From positions 1 to 32,496 of the forward strand of contig JAJXYJ010000002.1 in assembly GCA_021780615.1 (NCBI GenBank): DNA of 32,496 nt, in the 5' to 3' direction. How positions within the stretch are numbered: position 1 is the stretch's first letter; every line of letters begins with the position of its first letter. The notes below the pieces were generated by a model. It was not told where the DNA came from and searched no databases. It saw only the letters and a list, made by a program, of their open reading frames with translations. The position numbers were made by a program, and so were the translations under genes. This document shows positions 1-7,092 of this stretch, piece after piece. This DNA comes from a bacterium. GTDB taxonomy: Bacteria > Patescibacteriota > Minisyncoccia > UBA6257 > JAGOQP01.

Positions 1-114
1 ACCATGAATTGAGACAGGAATTTCCATCCCCTCTGCTTCTTTGGCACATTCAGCCCATTTTTCAAGCTCATCTATAATCTGGTTCCAACTGATTTCGCCG
101 GGGAGTACTACCAC
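1..114 (-). CDS. Possible partial CDS, N-terminal end only, unknown function
   Basis: On the minus strand a reading frame stays open from a GTG at 112-114 to the window edge, about 38 codons. It encodes a hydrophilic, helix-prone segment rich in Glu, Lys and Trp (contains WNQIIDELEKWAE). A GAGGGAG-like stretch lies about 7 bases upstream of the GTG and an in-frame stop lies just above it. The start and its ribosome-binding region fall inside the inverted repeat at 108-150, which could fold and mask them. I do not recognise the protein. The frame is short, so it may be chance. Confidence 0.3.
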   Translation of the reverse strand, partial: MVVLPGEISWNQIIDELEKWAECAKEAEGMEIPVSIHG

Positions 115-150
115 AAGAATACTCCCTCAAAGGGGGTATTCTTGTGGTAG
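108..150. repeat. Inverted repeat with 15-bp perfect arms
   Basis: CTACCACAAGAATAC (108-122) is perfectly complementary to 136-150, and the inner CCC/GGG extends the helix to a small loop. No T-run follows on either strand, so it is not a standard terminator. The rest of 1-336 holds further small hairpins, GTCCGCCC/GGGCGGAC (199-215) and AAGAAACC/GGTTTCTT (about 219-239), and no convincing gene on the plus strand. Confidence 0.7.
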
Positions 151-336
151 CTTCTCCCAAGGAATCGAACAGTGAGTCCCCGTGTTGGAAAATAGGAGTC
201 CGCCCAGGGCGGACGACGTAAGAAACCAGAAGGTTTCTTAAGCGGGGGTCGGGGGTGAGCGGGGAGATAGCAAAGCGTCCTACCGGGGGTACGTACATAA
301 TAAAATATCCCAAACGTACCATTTCCAATAGGAGAG

Positions 337-365
337 TTGAAAGTCATCTAAAATATTGCTATTAT
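337..365 (+). promoter_or_regulatory. Promoter of tRNA-Phe
   Basis: TTGAAA (337-342), a 17-base spacer and TATTAT (360-365) lie directly ahead of tRNA-Phe. Transcription would start within about 10 bases of the tRNA 5' end. Confidence 0.6.
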
Positions 366-378
366 CAGCCGGTACATT

Positions 379-450
379 GCCGGAGTAGCTCAGTGGCAGA
401 GCGCAGCCCTGAAGAGGCTGGCGTCGAGTGTTCGATTCACTCCTCCGGCA
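379..450 (+). tRNA. tRNA-Phe (anticodon GAA)
   Basis: A complete cloverleaf. The acceptor GCCGGAG pairs with CTCCGGC, the D arm is GCTC/GAGC, the anticodon arm CAGCC/GGCTG encloses loop CTGAAGA (anticodon GAA), and the T arm is GAGTG-TTCGATT-CACTC. The discriminator is A450. CCA is not encoded; CAA follows. The last 14 bases around its 3' end are repeated at 611-624. Confidence 0.95.
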
Positions 451-452
451 CA
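439..452 (+). repeat. 14-bp direct repeat, copy 1 (tRNA-Phe 3' end)
   Basis: ACTCCTCCGGCACA at 439-452 recurs exactly at 611-624. A repeated tRNA 3' end is the layout left by tRNA-targeting integration, but no integrase gene lies between the copies. Confidence 0.75.
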
Positions 453-625
453 AGTGAGCGAAGCGAATGCAGCTGCCGAAGGGAGCGAGCAAACTGCTTT
501 GCTCGCGATCGGGAATTGAACGCCGGAGCATGTTCTTTCCAGCAGGAAAGAACGCGAGGAGATGATCAGCCCGAGCCGAGCGGCGGGCGAGGTGAGAGGC
601 GAGATCAAGAACTCCTCCGGCACAT
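451..625. other. GC-rich structured segment with tRNA acceptor-like ends
   Basis: This segment follows tRNA-Phe and ends with an exact 14-bp copy (611-624) of the tRNA 3' end (439-452). GCCGGAG, the tRNA-Phe 5' acceptor strand, recurs at 522-528 and can pair with CTCCGGC at 615-621, closing a roughly 100-nt unit that has no D, anticodon or T arms. It also holds hairpins GCGAGCAAA/TTTGCTCGC (485-506) and GTTCTTTCC/GGAAAGAAC (about 531-552). It may be a degraded tRNA copy, an attachment-site-like duplication or a small structured RNA. Reading frames crossing it also cross the tRNA and are not credible. Confidence 0.5.
611..624 (+). repeat. 14-bp direct repeat, copy 2
   Basis: Exact copy of 439-452. 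It closes the GC-rich segment before the homing endonuclease gene. Confidence 0.75.
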
Positions 626-682
626 AGGTTATTTTTGTGGTTATAAAAATGATGTGTCATTGTTTTGTTAACCACAATAGTA

Positions 683-691
683 TGATATAAT
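683..691 (+). promoter_or_regulatory. Extended -10 promoter, probably giving a leaderless mRNA
   Basis: TGATATAAT (TG 683-684, TATAAT 686-691) ends six bases before the ATG of the endonuclease gene. A start about 7 bases downstream of the -10 would coincide with the ATG. No clear -35 is seen. Confidence 0.5.
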
Positions 692-697
692 CATCGT

Positions 698-1153
698 ATG
701 ACATGGGATTATATAGCAGGATTCTTCGATGGAGAAGGATCTGTTTGCCATAATGGTAAGGGGTATAGGATTACCATAGCTCAGACGAATGAGGATGTTT
801 TAAAAGATATCATCTCTTTTAGTGGGGTTGGGAGCGTCGTTAAGGTGACTAAGCGTAAAAAACATTGGAAGGATAGCTGGGTATATTACATTGCGAATCA
901 AAAAGATGTATATTTTTTTCTAGGGAAAATATTGCCATTTCTTGTGGTAAAGAAAAAACACGCTGAGGGAGTTGTGGTTTTTCTCACCCGATATCTAAAA
1001 GAAAAAGAATTACATGAGCAATTAGTAAAAGAAAAGATTAATCATGCAATAAAAATGAGGGCAAAAAAGCGTCCTTATAGAGAAATAGGAGAAAAAGTTG
1101 GTCTTGACTGGAGTTATGTGAGGCGTATATTGATGAAGCGTGGAATTCACTAA
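698..1153 (+). CDS. LAGLIDADG-family homing endonuclease, free-standing
   Basis: The 151-aa product begins with a classic LAGLIDADG helix, YIAGFFDGEGSV, at about residues 5-16, with the acidic residues that bind metal. Only one such motif is visible, so by family rules it should act as a homodimer that cuts a long, nearly palindromic DNA site. The C-terminus (about 112-151, with PYREIGEKVGLDWSYVRRI) reads as a helix-turn-helix, as in many endonuclease tails. The gene lies between tRNA-Phe and tRNA-His and is not inside a visible intron or intein. A -10 box sits six bases upstream and there is no Shine-Dalgarno, which suggests a leaderless transcript. A group I intron in tRNA-Thr (29153-29346) lacks its own endonuclease, so this gene could be its partner in trans; that link is only a guess. 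Confidence 0.85.
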   Translation: MTWDYIAGFFDGEGSVCHNGKGYRITIAQTNEDVLKDIISFSGVGSVVKVTKRKKHWKDSWVYYIANQKDVYFFLGKILPFLVVKKKHAEGVVVFLTRYLKEKELHEQLVKEKINHAIKMRAKKRPYREIGEKVGLDWSYVRRILMKRGIH

Positions 1154-1162
1154 ATTAAAATG

Positions 1163-1235
1163 GTGGGCGTAGCTCAATTGGTAGAGCATCAGTTTGTGGC
1201 ACTGAGGGTTGCGGGTTCAAGTCCCGTCGCTCACC
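1163..1235 (+). tRNA. tRNA-His (anticodon GTG)
   Basis: The acceptor GTGGGCG (1164-1170) pairs with CGCTCAC (1228-1234). The D arm is GCTC/GAGC, the anticodon arm TCAGT-TTGTGGC-ACTGA carries anticodon GTG, and the T arm is GCGGG-TTCAAGT-CCCGT. The extra G-1 typical of tRNA-His is encoded at 1163, opposite C73 at 1235. Confidence 0.95.
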
Positions 1236-1241
1236 CCCAGC

Positions 1242-1270
1242 AACAAAACCCCCTTTGTGGGGGTTTTGTT
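1242..1270 (+). terminator. Terminator hairpin after tRNA-His
   Basis: A perfect 12-bp stem, AACAAAACCCCC / GGGGGTTTTGTT, has loop TTTGT. The T-rich 3' arm serves as the tract. It is nearly identical to the hairpin at 3082-3110. Confidence 0.8.
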
Positions 1271-1360
1271 ATGTGACCAGGGATTTGAAGGGTGTATAAA
1301 AGGGAAAAAATATCACAATCTTCCATTTCACAAAAAATGTTATTTGTATTAGTATATATG

Positions 1361-1366
1361 TATAAT
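1361..1366 (+). promoter_or_regulatory. -10 box for the secreted protein leader
   Basis: TATAAT at 1361-1366, in an AT-rich stretch, has no good -35. A start near 1373 would give a leader of about 175 nt. Confidence 0.45.
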
Positions 1367-1372
1367 CTAATA

Positions 1373-1547
1373 CCCATGTTTTAAGCCTAAATAACACGGG
1401 TAAAAGCAGTTCAAGGTAATAAGCTCTTTGTCAGAGCACTTTGAACGGCCATACCAGAAAACTGGTATGGATGGGGTATACCCCATCGCTGGTGGGAATC
1501 TTTTTGGTTAAGGTCGATCTATCATCAGAGTAGTATTAAACACAAAT
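1373..1547 (+). promoter_or_regulatory. Structured 5' leader, four consecutive hairpins
   Basis: Hairpin 1 pairs CCCATGTT (about 1373-1380) with AACACGGG (one mismatch). Hairpin 2 pairs AGTTCAAGG with ACTTTGAAC and encloses GCTCT/AGAGC (about 1409-1448). Hairpin 3 is CCATACCAG-AAAA-CTGGTATGG (about 1449-1470). Hairpin 4 is the 18-base palindrome GATGGGGTATACCCCATC (about 1470-1487). A purine-rich single-stranded stretch with GGTGGGAATC follows, then the start codon of the secreted protein. I compared it mentally with the c-di-GMP, cobalamin, glutamine, SRP and 6S patterns and none fits. It could be an orphan riboswitch, an mRNA stabiliser or a separate small RNA. There is no coding frame of note. 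Confidence 0.5.
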
Positions 1548-3041
1548 ATGAAAATAAAATATTTTTTAATTTTACCAATTATAGTAGTTCTTATTCTCTT
1601 AAATGTTTCCTCGGTACGTGCACAGGTTTTTACGGACAACCTTTACTTTGGACTTCAAAATAATTCCCAGGTTTCCCAGCTCCAGGATTTTCTAACCTCG
1701 CAGGGTCTATACACTGGTCCGATTACGGGTAACTTCTATTTTCTTACTCTAAATGCCGTTAAGGCATTCCAGATAAAACAGGGTATTACTCCTGCCGCTG
1801 GATATTTCGGACCCATGACAAGAAATGAAGTTAATAAGATAGCAGATGTGGAGGTAAGTGCTTCTAATTCAGAGGCAATCTCTGAGGTGGGAACGAGTAC
1901 GCCTCCGGTTCAGGCTTCTAGCACTATACAACTTCAGCTTGATGCTCTTTTAAAACAAGTTAGCTTGCTACAACAACAATTACAAATACAACAGAGCAAT
2001 GCCCAACAAATTCAGGGCCTTCAAACACAAGTACAACAACAAACACAGACACTCCAACAAATTCAGCAGAATACAGCTCCTACACCAACCCCAACCCCAA
2101 CCCCAAGTCCATCACCCGTGTCTCAAAGTAATTTTTCAACAACTGCAACCTTGAAAGTTTTCCGCGATTCAAATTCTCCACCTTCGAGTACTTTTGTATC
2201 TGATGCGACTGGTAATGTAACAGGAGTTTCGGTATTTGCATTTGATCTTAAAACTGATAACGATTCAGCAAAAATTGATCAAGTAGTTCTTCAGTTTAGT
2301 GGTTCAGCAATACCGACTGTCGCGTACTTGTACGATGGCGGTAGCTTGTTGCAGTCAGCAAGCATCAGCGCTTCAACTGGATATGCAACATTCACCAATA
2401 TGATGAATGACTTTCAAGTATCTCCAAATAGCACAAAAGTTATCACTGTGAAGGTTGATTTTGTAAACGCTGGCAACAATCCAAGTCCTACTTTAGTTAC
2501 TATTGCACAAACTGGTGCATGGACTGCTTATAAGTCTGATGGTACTGTATACACTTTGAGTGGTAGTGGCACATCTGACACGTTCTATGTCATGAAAGTT
2601 GCTCCGACGTTTGCTTTGGCAAGCGCGAATGCAACCTACACTGCGGGAACGTATGCAGGTGCAACAGGAACCATGACGGGAACCTTCACGTTTAACGTGA
2701 CGGCAAACGGTGCAGATATCTATCTTGCATCATCAACTCTCGGTGCATTCCAGATTAACTTGGGTGGAATGACAGCTGCTATAGTGCCAAATGCGTTGGT
2801 TTCATACCAGGATCCTACTGGATACCCGCAGGTTTCTGGCTACTATGACATTCCGGAAGGCTCAACTGCTACATTTACTGTAAATGCAACTGCATTACAT
2901 CCCGGAACGGCTGCAAATGTGGGTAGCACCTATATGTACATAAGCGGTGTCACTTGGAACACGTTGCCTCAGGTTTCAGGTCAATCAACATTGACCTATA
3001 TGAGCACCATCTTGAAGACCCCGTACGTTTCTGTGCAATAA
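1548..3041 (+). CDS. Secreted peptidoglycan-binding protein with Gln-rich coiled coil
   Basis: The 497-aa product begins with a signal peptide (about residues 1-25, hydrophobic core LILPIIVVLILLNV, ending at VRA-Q). A PG_binding_1 domain follows (about 36-97, with LQDFLTSQGLYTGPITGNF). Next come a Gln-rich coiled coil (about 125-178), a Thr-Pro repeat linker (about 179-193) and a Ser/Thr/Gly-rich beta region to the C-terminus (about 195-497). The last part reads like stacked immunoglobulin-type surface domains; I do not recognise a named family there. It should be exported and sit on or near the cell wall. The gene stands alone between two nearly identical terminators, behind a 175-nt structured leader. 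No clear Shine-Dalgarno precedes the ATG. High-level expression is plausible but not shown. Confidence 0.85.
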   Translation: MKIKYFLILPIIVVLILLNVSSVRAQVFTDNLYFGLQNNSQVSQLQDFLTSQGLYTGPITGNFYFLTLNAVKAFQIKQGITPAAGYFGPMTRNEVNKIADVEVSASNSEAISEVGTSTPPVQASSTIQLQLDALLKQVSLLQQQLQIQQSNAQQIQGLQTQVQQQTQTLQQIQQNTAPTPTPTPTPSPSPVSQSNFSTTATLKVFRDSNSPPSSTFVSDATGNVTGVSVFAFDLKTDNDSAKIDQVVLQFSGSAIPTVAYLYDGGSLLQSASISASTGYATFTNMMNDFQVSPNSTKVITVKVDFVNAGNNPSPTLVTIAQTGAWTAYKSDGTVYTLSGSGTSDTFYVMKVAPTFALASANATYTAGTYAGATGTMTGTFTFNVTANGADIYLASSTLGAFQINLGGMTAAIVPNALVSYQDPTGYPQVSGYYDIPEGSTATFTVNATALHPGTAANVGSTYMYISGVTWNTLPQVSGQSTLTYMSTILKTPYVSVQ

Positions 3042-3081
3042 TTAAGTTGAATAGAAATAACGGTATTTGGAGTGTCATAAA

Positions 3082-3110
3082 AACAAAACCCCCTTTGCGG
3101 GGGTTTTGTT
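3082..3110 (+). terminator. Terminator after the secreted protein gene
   Basis: AACAAAACCCCC / GGGGGTTTTGTT with loop TTTGC forms a 12-bp stem. It differs from the hairpin at 1242-1270 at a single loop base, and the following ATG is also shared. Confidence 0.85.
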
Positions 3111-3209
3111 ATGCACAGGACAACTATTGAAAAGTCTGAGCATATACACTACTGTGTATGTGAAAAAATAGATCTTACTATAATTTAATAAAATCGAAAG
3201 GAAAGAAGA

Positions 3210-3977
3210 ATGAAAAAACCTCATCCGCCATATGTTGGTGTCACCGGAATTACTTCCCCCAAAGAAGTGAAAGAAATTTTGAAGATTATTCCAGATAATC
3301 TCCAAAGGAAAGTTTTTTTGGGAACCTTGGTAAGTCAGATGACGTTGGAAGGCAAAAAAAATAATGTGCCCTCCCGATATCCAGACATGTCAATTATTCC
3401 CGATGTGTTGGTGCGCGATGAACGTATTGCACACGTTATTCATTTCTCTCCTGGCCAACAGGAGCTGTCCATAGAATCTTTGCGGAAAATTGCGAGGCTT
3501 GGTAAAGAAAATATCGATGGAATCCAATTGAATGCATTGTGGCCAGATCCGGCGGTCCTCTCTGCTTTTAAAAAAGAATATCCCTCCATAAAGGTTATTC
3601 TCCAAGTGGAGTTTATTGAAGATATCCAAAAAAAAAGACAGCGAACGGTTGGTAGTATAGCTAATCATGCGTCTCGATATATTGGGACGGTTGACTATCT
3701 TCTTTTGGATCCGAGCTTGGGAAGGCACATTCCTTTGAATCCCAATATTATCCTTCCGTATGTACGCTATTTTTCTCGTAATGAGCATGCATTTCATATG
3801 CATGTATCGGTTGCCGGAGGATTGAGTGCAAAAAGAATTAAAGCGCTTAAACCCTTATTGAGCGAATGTCCTACCTTGTCTTTTGATGCCGAAAGCGCTC
3901 TGCGTTCGTCATCGCTAGATATTCTTTCTATAGGAGAGGTGCGCCGCTATCTGAAGCGGGCGGCACAGCTCTTATGA
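3210..3977 (+). CDS. TIM-barrel-like protein resembling phosphoribosylanthranilate isomerase
   Basis: The 255-aa product has features of the TrpF-type beta/alpha barrel. The N-terminal strand VGVTGITSPKEVKEI resembles the TrpF start, IQLNALW (about 107-113) resembles the middle strand with its ligand residues, and VAGGLSAKRIKAL (about 200-212) resembles the phosphate-binding GG loop. The C-terminal LSFDAESALR loosely matches the last barrel strand. The active-site Cys of TrpF near the N-terminus is absent (Thr at that place), and no other tryptophan gene is nearby, so the function should not be called TrpF. The start is supported by AAAGGAAAG about 6 bases upstream. The gene stands alone and ends in a strong terminator. 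Confidence 0.65.
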   Translation: MKKPHPPYVGVTGITSPKEVKEILKIIPDNLQRKVFLGTLVSQMTLEGKKNNVPSRYPDMSIIPDVLVRDERIAHVIHFSPGQQELSIESLRKIARLGKENIDGIQLNALWPDPAVLSAFKKEYPSIKVILQVEFIEDIQKKRQRTVGSIANHASRYIGTVDYLLLDPSLGRHIPLNPNIILPYVRYFSRNEHAFHMHVSVAGGLSAKRIKALKPLLSECPTLSFDAESALRSSSLDILSIGEVRRYLKRAAQLL

Positions 3978-3983
3978 GTTATT

Positions 3984-4006
3984 AAAGCCCCTAAAAAGGG
4001 CTTTTT
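3984..4006 (+). terminator. Rho-independent terminator
   Basis: AAAGCCC / GGGCTTT with a short A-rich loop and a TTTTT run, seven bases after the stop of the preceding gene. Confidence 0.85.
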
Positions 4007-4021
4007 ATATGTCTCAATGGT

Positions 4022-4050
4022 TTGTTTTTAATATGCTGTTATGGTATACT
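4022..4050 (+). promoter_or_regulatory. gyrB promoter
   Basis: TTGTTT (4022-4027), 17 bases, then TATACT (4045-4050) with an extended TGG just before it (4042-4044). The leader would be about 40 nt with no obvious Shine-Dalgarno. Confidence 0.75.
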
Positions 4051-4097
4051 AGGGACATATAAAGCAGATGGGTGTACCCATTTTTTATTGATATTGT

Positions 4098-6113
4098 ATG
4101 GCAAAACAGGAAGACAAAAAGAAAGCGTCGTCATCGTATAGCGCAAAGGATATCTTTGTTCTTGAAGGACTTGATCCAGTCAGAAAGCGTCCGGGTATGT
4201 ATATCGGCTCCACGGGGCCTGATGGTTTGCATCACCTCGTGTGGGAAATTGTTGATAACTCCATTGACGAAGCGATGGGGGGGTTTGCCAAGCATATTCG
4301 CATTGAATTGCTCAAGGATAATGTTGTTTCGGTGACTGATGATGGCCGCGGTATTCCCGTGGACATGCATCCGAAAACAAAAAAATCCGCCCTAGAAACA
4401 GCGCTCACCACATTGCATGCCGGAGGAAAATTTGGCGGGGACACCTATAAGGTGTCAGGGGGATTGCATGGGGTGGGAGTATCGGTGGTCAATGCACTTT
4501 CCAAGTGGATGAAAGCAGAGGTCTACAAAGATGGAGGCATATACGTGCAGGAATATCACATTGGCGTGCCACAGCAGAATGTAAAAAAGATTGGCACTAC
4601 CGAAAAGACCGGAACGAAAATAACATTTCGTCCCGACGAGGATATATTTCAAAAAATAGAATTTGATCGCAAACGCATTGTTGATCAAATTCGTCAAAAA
4701 GCATTTTTGGTTAAAGGGGTAAAAATGGAGGTGATTGATACGCGCGGTGATGTGCCGGCATATTACGCCTTTCATTTTGAGGGGGGATTACTCTCATTTT
4801 TATCATACCTCACGGAATTTTCTGATCGTTTGCAACAGGAGCCATTCTACGTAAATAAAGATTACGAAGACATGAACGTGGAAGCGGCGTTTGTGTACAA
4901 CAACGACACAGAAACGCAGGAGCTGAGCTTCGCTAATAACATCTACACGCTTGATGGAGGAATGCATTTAACGGGGTTTCGTTCGGCACTCACGCGCGTT
5001 TTAAATGACTATGCTCGTGAAAATAATTTTATTAAAGAGAAAGAAGAAAATCTGACGGGGGACGATATTCGCGAAGGACTTGTTGCCATTGTGTCACTTA
5101 AAATTCGCGAACCGCAATTTGAAGGGCAAACCAAGGGGCGATTAGGAAATCCGCCCGCTCGTACCGCGGTAGAAAGTGTTGTTGCTGAAGCGCTTAAAGA
5201 ATTTTTAGACAAACATACACAAGAAGCAAAAATTATCGTTAGCAAAGGGCTGTTGGCGGCCAAGGCACGCAAGGCGGCCAAGGCGGCAAAAGATACCGTC
5301 TTGCGGAAAGGACCTTTGGAGGGACTGACGTTGCCGGGAAAATTAGCTGACTGCACGTCGCGTAATCCTGCTGATTCAGAATTGTTCATTGTGGAGGGAG
5401 ACAGCGCAGGAGGATCGGGCAAACAAGGCCGTGATCGGCGGTTTCAGGCAATTTTGCCATTGCGGGGAAAAATTTTAAATGTGGAAAAAGCACGATTGGA
5501 TAAAATGCTTGCCAACAATGAAATCAGATCATTGGTGATTGCGTTGGGAACGGCTATTGGCAATGATTTTTCAGTGGATAAAATCAGATATCACAAGATT
5601 GTTATTATGACCGATGCGGACGTTGATGGGTCACACATCTGTACGTTATTGTTGACGTTGTTTTTCCGTTACTTCCGTCCCATTATTGAGCAGGGGTATT
5701 TATATATCGCACAGCCACCGTTGTATCAGATAAAATTTGGCAAAGAAATGCGATATGCATATTCCGACGGAGAAAAAGAAACAGTGATAACTGACATGCA
5801 AGCGATTCGTGGGGCGCGACGCAAAGATAAGGCGGAAAAAGAACACGATGATGTATCCGATAACACGTTGGAAACACCCGAGGCAAAGGAGAAGGGGATC
5901 AACATCCAGCGCTATAAAGGGTTGGGAGAAATGAATCCTGATCAGCTTTGGGAAACAACCATGGATCCGACAAAGCGTGTGCTGAAGCGAGTGACCATTG
6001 ATGATGCTCAGGCGGCGGATCGGTTATTTAATATCCTTATGGGAGAGAAAGTGGAGCCGCGCAAACATTTTATTCAGAGTCGGGCGGCAACGGTAAAGAA
6101 TCTTGACATTTAA
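4098..6113 (+). CDS. gyrB: DNA gyrase subunit B
   Basis: The 671-aa product is the ATPase subunit of DNA gyrase, which pairs with GyrA to introduce negative supercoils. The GHKL ATPase domain shows WEIVDNSIDEAMGG (about 49-62, catalytic Glu50), DDGRGIP (about 81-87) and the lid GGLHGVGVSVVNALS. The transducer domain follows. The TOPRIM domain has EGDSAGGSGKQGRDRRFQA with its Glu, and DADVDGSH with the metal-binding Asp residues. QRYKGLGEMN near the C-terminus is the usual gyrase tail motif. Length and order are normal for a GyrB without the large enterobacterial insert; ParE cannot be fully excluded from sequence alone. gyrA is not in this window. Transcription probably starts from the extended -10 promoter upstream. 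Confidence 0.97.
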   Translation: MAKQEDKKKASSSYSAKDIFVLEGLDPVRKRPGMYIGSTGPDGLHHLVWEIVDNSIDEAMGGFAKHIRIELLKDNVVSVTDDGRGIPVDMHPKTKKSALETALTTLHAGGKFGGDTYKVSGGLHGVGVSVVNALSKWMKAEVYKDGGIYVQEYHIGVPQQNVKKIGTTEKTGTKITFRPDEDIFQKIEFDRKRIVDQIRQKAFLVKGVKMEVIDTRGDVPAYYAFHFEGGLLSFLSYLTEFSDRLQQEPFYVNKDYEDMNVEAAFVYNNDTETQELSFANNIYTLDGGMHLTGFRSALTRVLNDYARENNFIKEKEENLTGDDIREGLVAIVSLKIREPQFEGQTKGRLGNPPARTAVESVVAEALKEFLDKHTQEAKIIVSKGLLAAKARKAAKAAKDTVLRKGPLEGLTLPGKLADCTSRNPADSELFIVEGDSAGGSGKQGRDRRFQAILPLRGKILNVEKARLDKMLANNEIRSLVIALGTAIGNDFSVDKIRYHKIVIMTDADVDGSHICTLLLTLFFRYFRPIIEQGYLYIAQPPLYQIKFGKEMRYAYSDGEKETVITDMQAIRGARRKDKAEKEHDDVSDNTLETPEAKEKGINIQRYKGLGEMNPDQLWETTMDPTKRVLKRVTIDDAQAADRLFNILMGEKVEPRKHFIQSRAATVKNLDI

Positions 6114-6129
6114 CGGGGAAGTCTGCCAT

Positions 6130-6180
6130 ACTATACCGATAGCCCCATGCAGTAGGTATAGAAAAAGCGGGGTTTTTTTA
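6130..6180 (+). terminator. Weak terminator or attenuator-like element before secE
   Basis: TATACC pairs with GGTATA around a loop holding GCCCC. That CCCC could instead pair with the GGGG just before a T7 run ending near 6180. The two pairings exclude one another, as in an attenuator, but both stems are short. Confidence 0.35.
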
Positions 6181-6198
6181 TAAGACATATTTAAGACT

Positions 6199-6384
6199 AT
6201 GGGAGCAAAAATAAAAGCATATTTTGTGGAGTCGTACCATGAATTAAAACGAGTCAACTGGCCGACGAGGCAAGAGACAATGCAGTTAACCCTGGTAGTG
6301 ATTTCATTTTCATTAGCGGTAGCAGTGTTTTTGGGGTTGCTTGATATTGGTTTTTCTCGTGGGTTGGGAGCGCTCATCTTTTAA
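6199..6384 (+). CDS. secE: Preprotein translocase subunit SecE
   Basis: The 61-aa product matches the minimal single-span bacterial SecE. A cytoplasmic amphipathic helix carries ELKRVNWPTRQE (about 14-25), the family signature, and is followed by one transmembrane helix (about 30-50, LTLVVISFSLAVAVFLGLL). It clamps SecY in the membrane translocase. It lies six bases upstream of nusG, the near-universal secE-nusG pairing. There is no clear Shine-Dalgarno. secY is not in this window. Confidence 0.93.
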   Translation: MGAKIKAYFVESYHELKRVNWPTRQETMQLTLVVISFSLAVAVFLGLLDIGFSRGLGALIF

Positions 6385-6390
6385 TAACGT

Positions 6391-6978
6391 ATGGCTGAAG
6401 AACAAAAAGAAAACCAAAAAGGAGTGCATTTTGATGAAAAAACAAAAGCACAGCGAGCGTGGTATGCCGTGCATACGTACTCAGGCTACGAAGATGCTGT
6501 GTTGCGCTATCTTAAACAGCGCGTTGAGTCGTTGTCCATGAATGACAAGATTTTTAACGTCATTGTTCCCAAGGAGAAAAAAATCAGGATTAAAAATGGC
6601 AAGCGGAAAGTGGTTGAGGATAAGGTGTATCCGGGATATGTGTTGGTGGATATGATCCTTTCCGAAGATTCATGGTATGTGGTGCGCAATACGCCTCGCG
6701 TTATGGGGTTTGTGGGTCCAGATTCAACAAAGCCGACACCGCTTTCTACCGATGAAATAGAATATTTGTTGTCCCGTATGAATGAGGACAAGGAAACGAA
6801 ATTTAAGGTTGAATACGCGGTAGGAGATCTGGTAAAAATAGTTGATGGACCATTTCGTGATTATGAAGGAAAGATTTTGGAAGTTGATGATGAACACGGG
6901 AGGGTGAAAGTATCGGTACCGGTGTTTGGCAGAGAGACGATTGTGGAGATTGATTCGTTGCAATTGCAGAAGATATAA
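6391..6978 (+). CDS. nusG: Transcription termination/antitermination factor NusG
   Basis: The 195-aa product has the NGN domain (about 22-120, starting RAWYAVHTYSGYED and including VYPGYVLVDM, which contacts RNA polymerase) and a C-terminal KOW domain (about 140-172, VGDLVKIVDGPFRDYEGKI). It binds the RNA polymerase clamp, promotes processivity and couples to ribosomal S10 or Rho. A 20-residue charged N-terminal extension precedes the domain. It follows secE and precedes rplK, as in most bacteria, but a 114-bp stretch of inverted repeats separates it from rplK. Confidence 0.96.
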   Translation: MAEEQKENQKGVHFDEKTKAQRAWYAVHTYSGYEDAVLRYLKQRVESLSMNDKIFNVIVPKEKKIRIKNGKRKVVEDKVYPGYVLVDMILSEDSWYVVRNTPRVMGFVGPDSTKPTPLSTDEIEYLLSRMNEDKETKFKVEYAVGDLVKIVDGPFRDYEGKILEVDDEHGRVKVSVPVFGRETIVEIDSLQLQKI

Positions 6979-6984
6979 GAGGGA

Positions 6985-7082
6985 CGTAGTAAGGAGTTAG
7001 GAATATGGAGTAAGGATGATTATTACACACTCATCACCCTTTATCCCAAATTAATTCCTTAATACTTAATACATAATACATA
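6985..7082. repeat. Imperfect inverted repeat, GGAGTAAGG-type family
   Basis: The left arm contains GTAGTAAGGAGTTAGG and GGAGTAAGGATGA. The right arm has the complementary words TCATCACCC, TTATCCC, CCTTAATAC and CATACTAC. The arms are word-similar but not exact. The same family occurs at 21717-21808. Confidence 0.6.
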
Positions 7083-7092
7083 CTACTTAATT

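Noticed and set aside
255-671. A 138-codon plus-strand frame
   Set aside because: It runs through the whole tRNA-Phe gene and a GC-rich structured segment and has no protein-like composition.
1373-1547. Assignment of the leader to c-di-GMP, cobalamin, glutamine, SRP or 6S RNA
   Set aside because: None of their conserved core sequences is present in the right order.
3210-3977. Calling this gene trpF
   Set aside because: The barrel and phosphate loop resemble TrpF, but the catalytic Cys position is not conserved and no tryptophan pathway gene is nearby.
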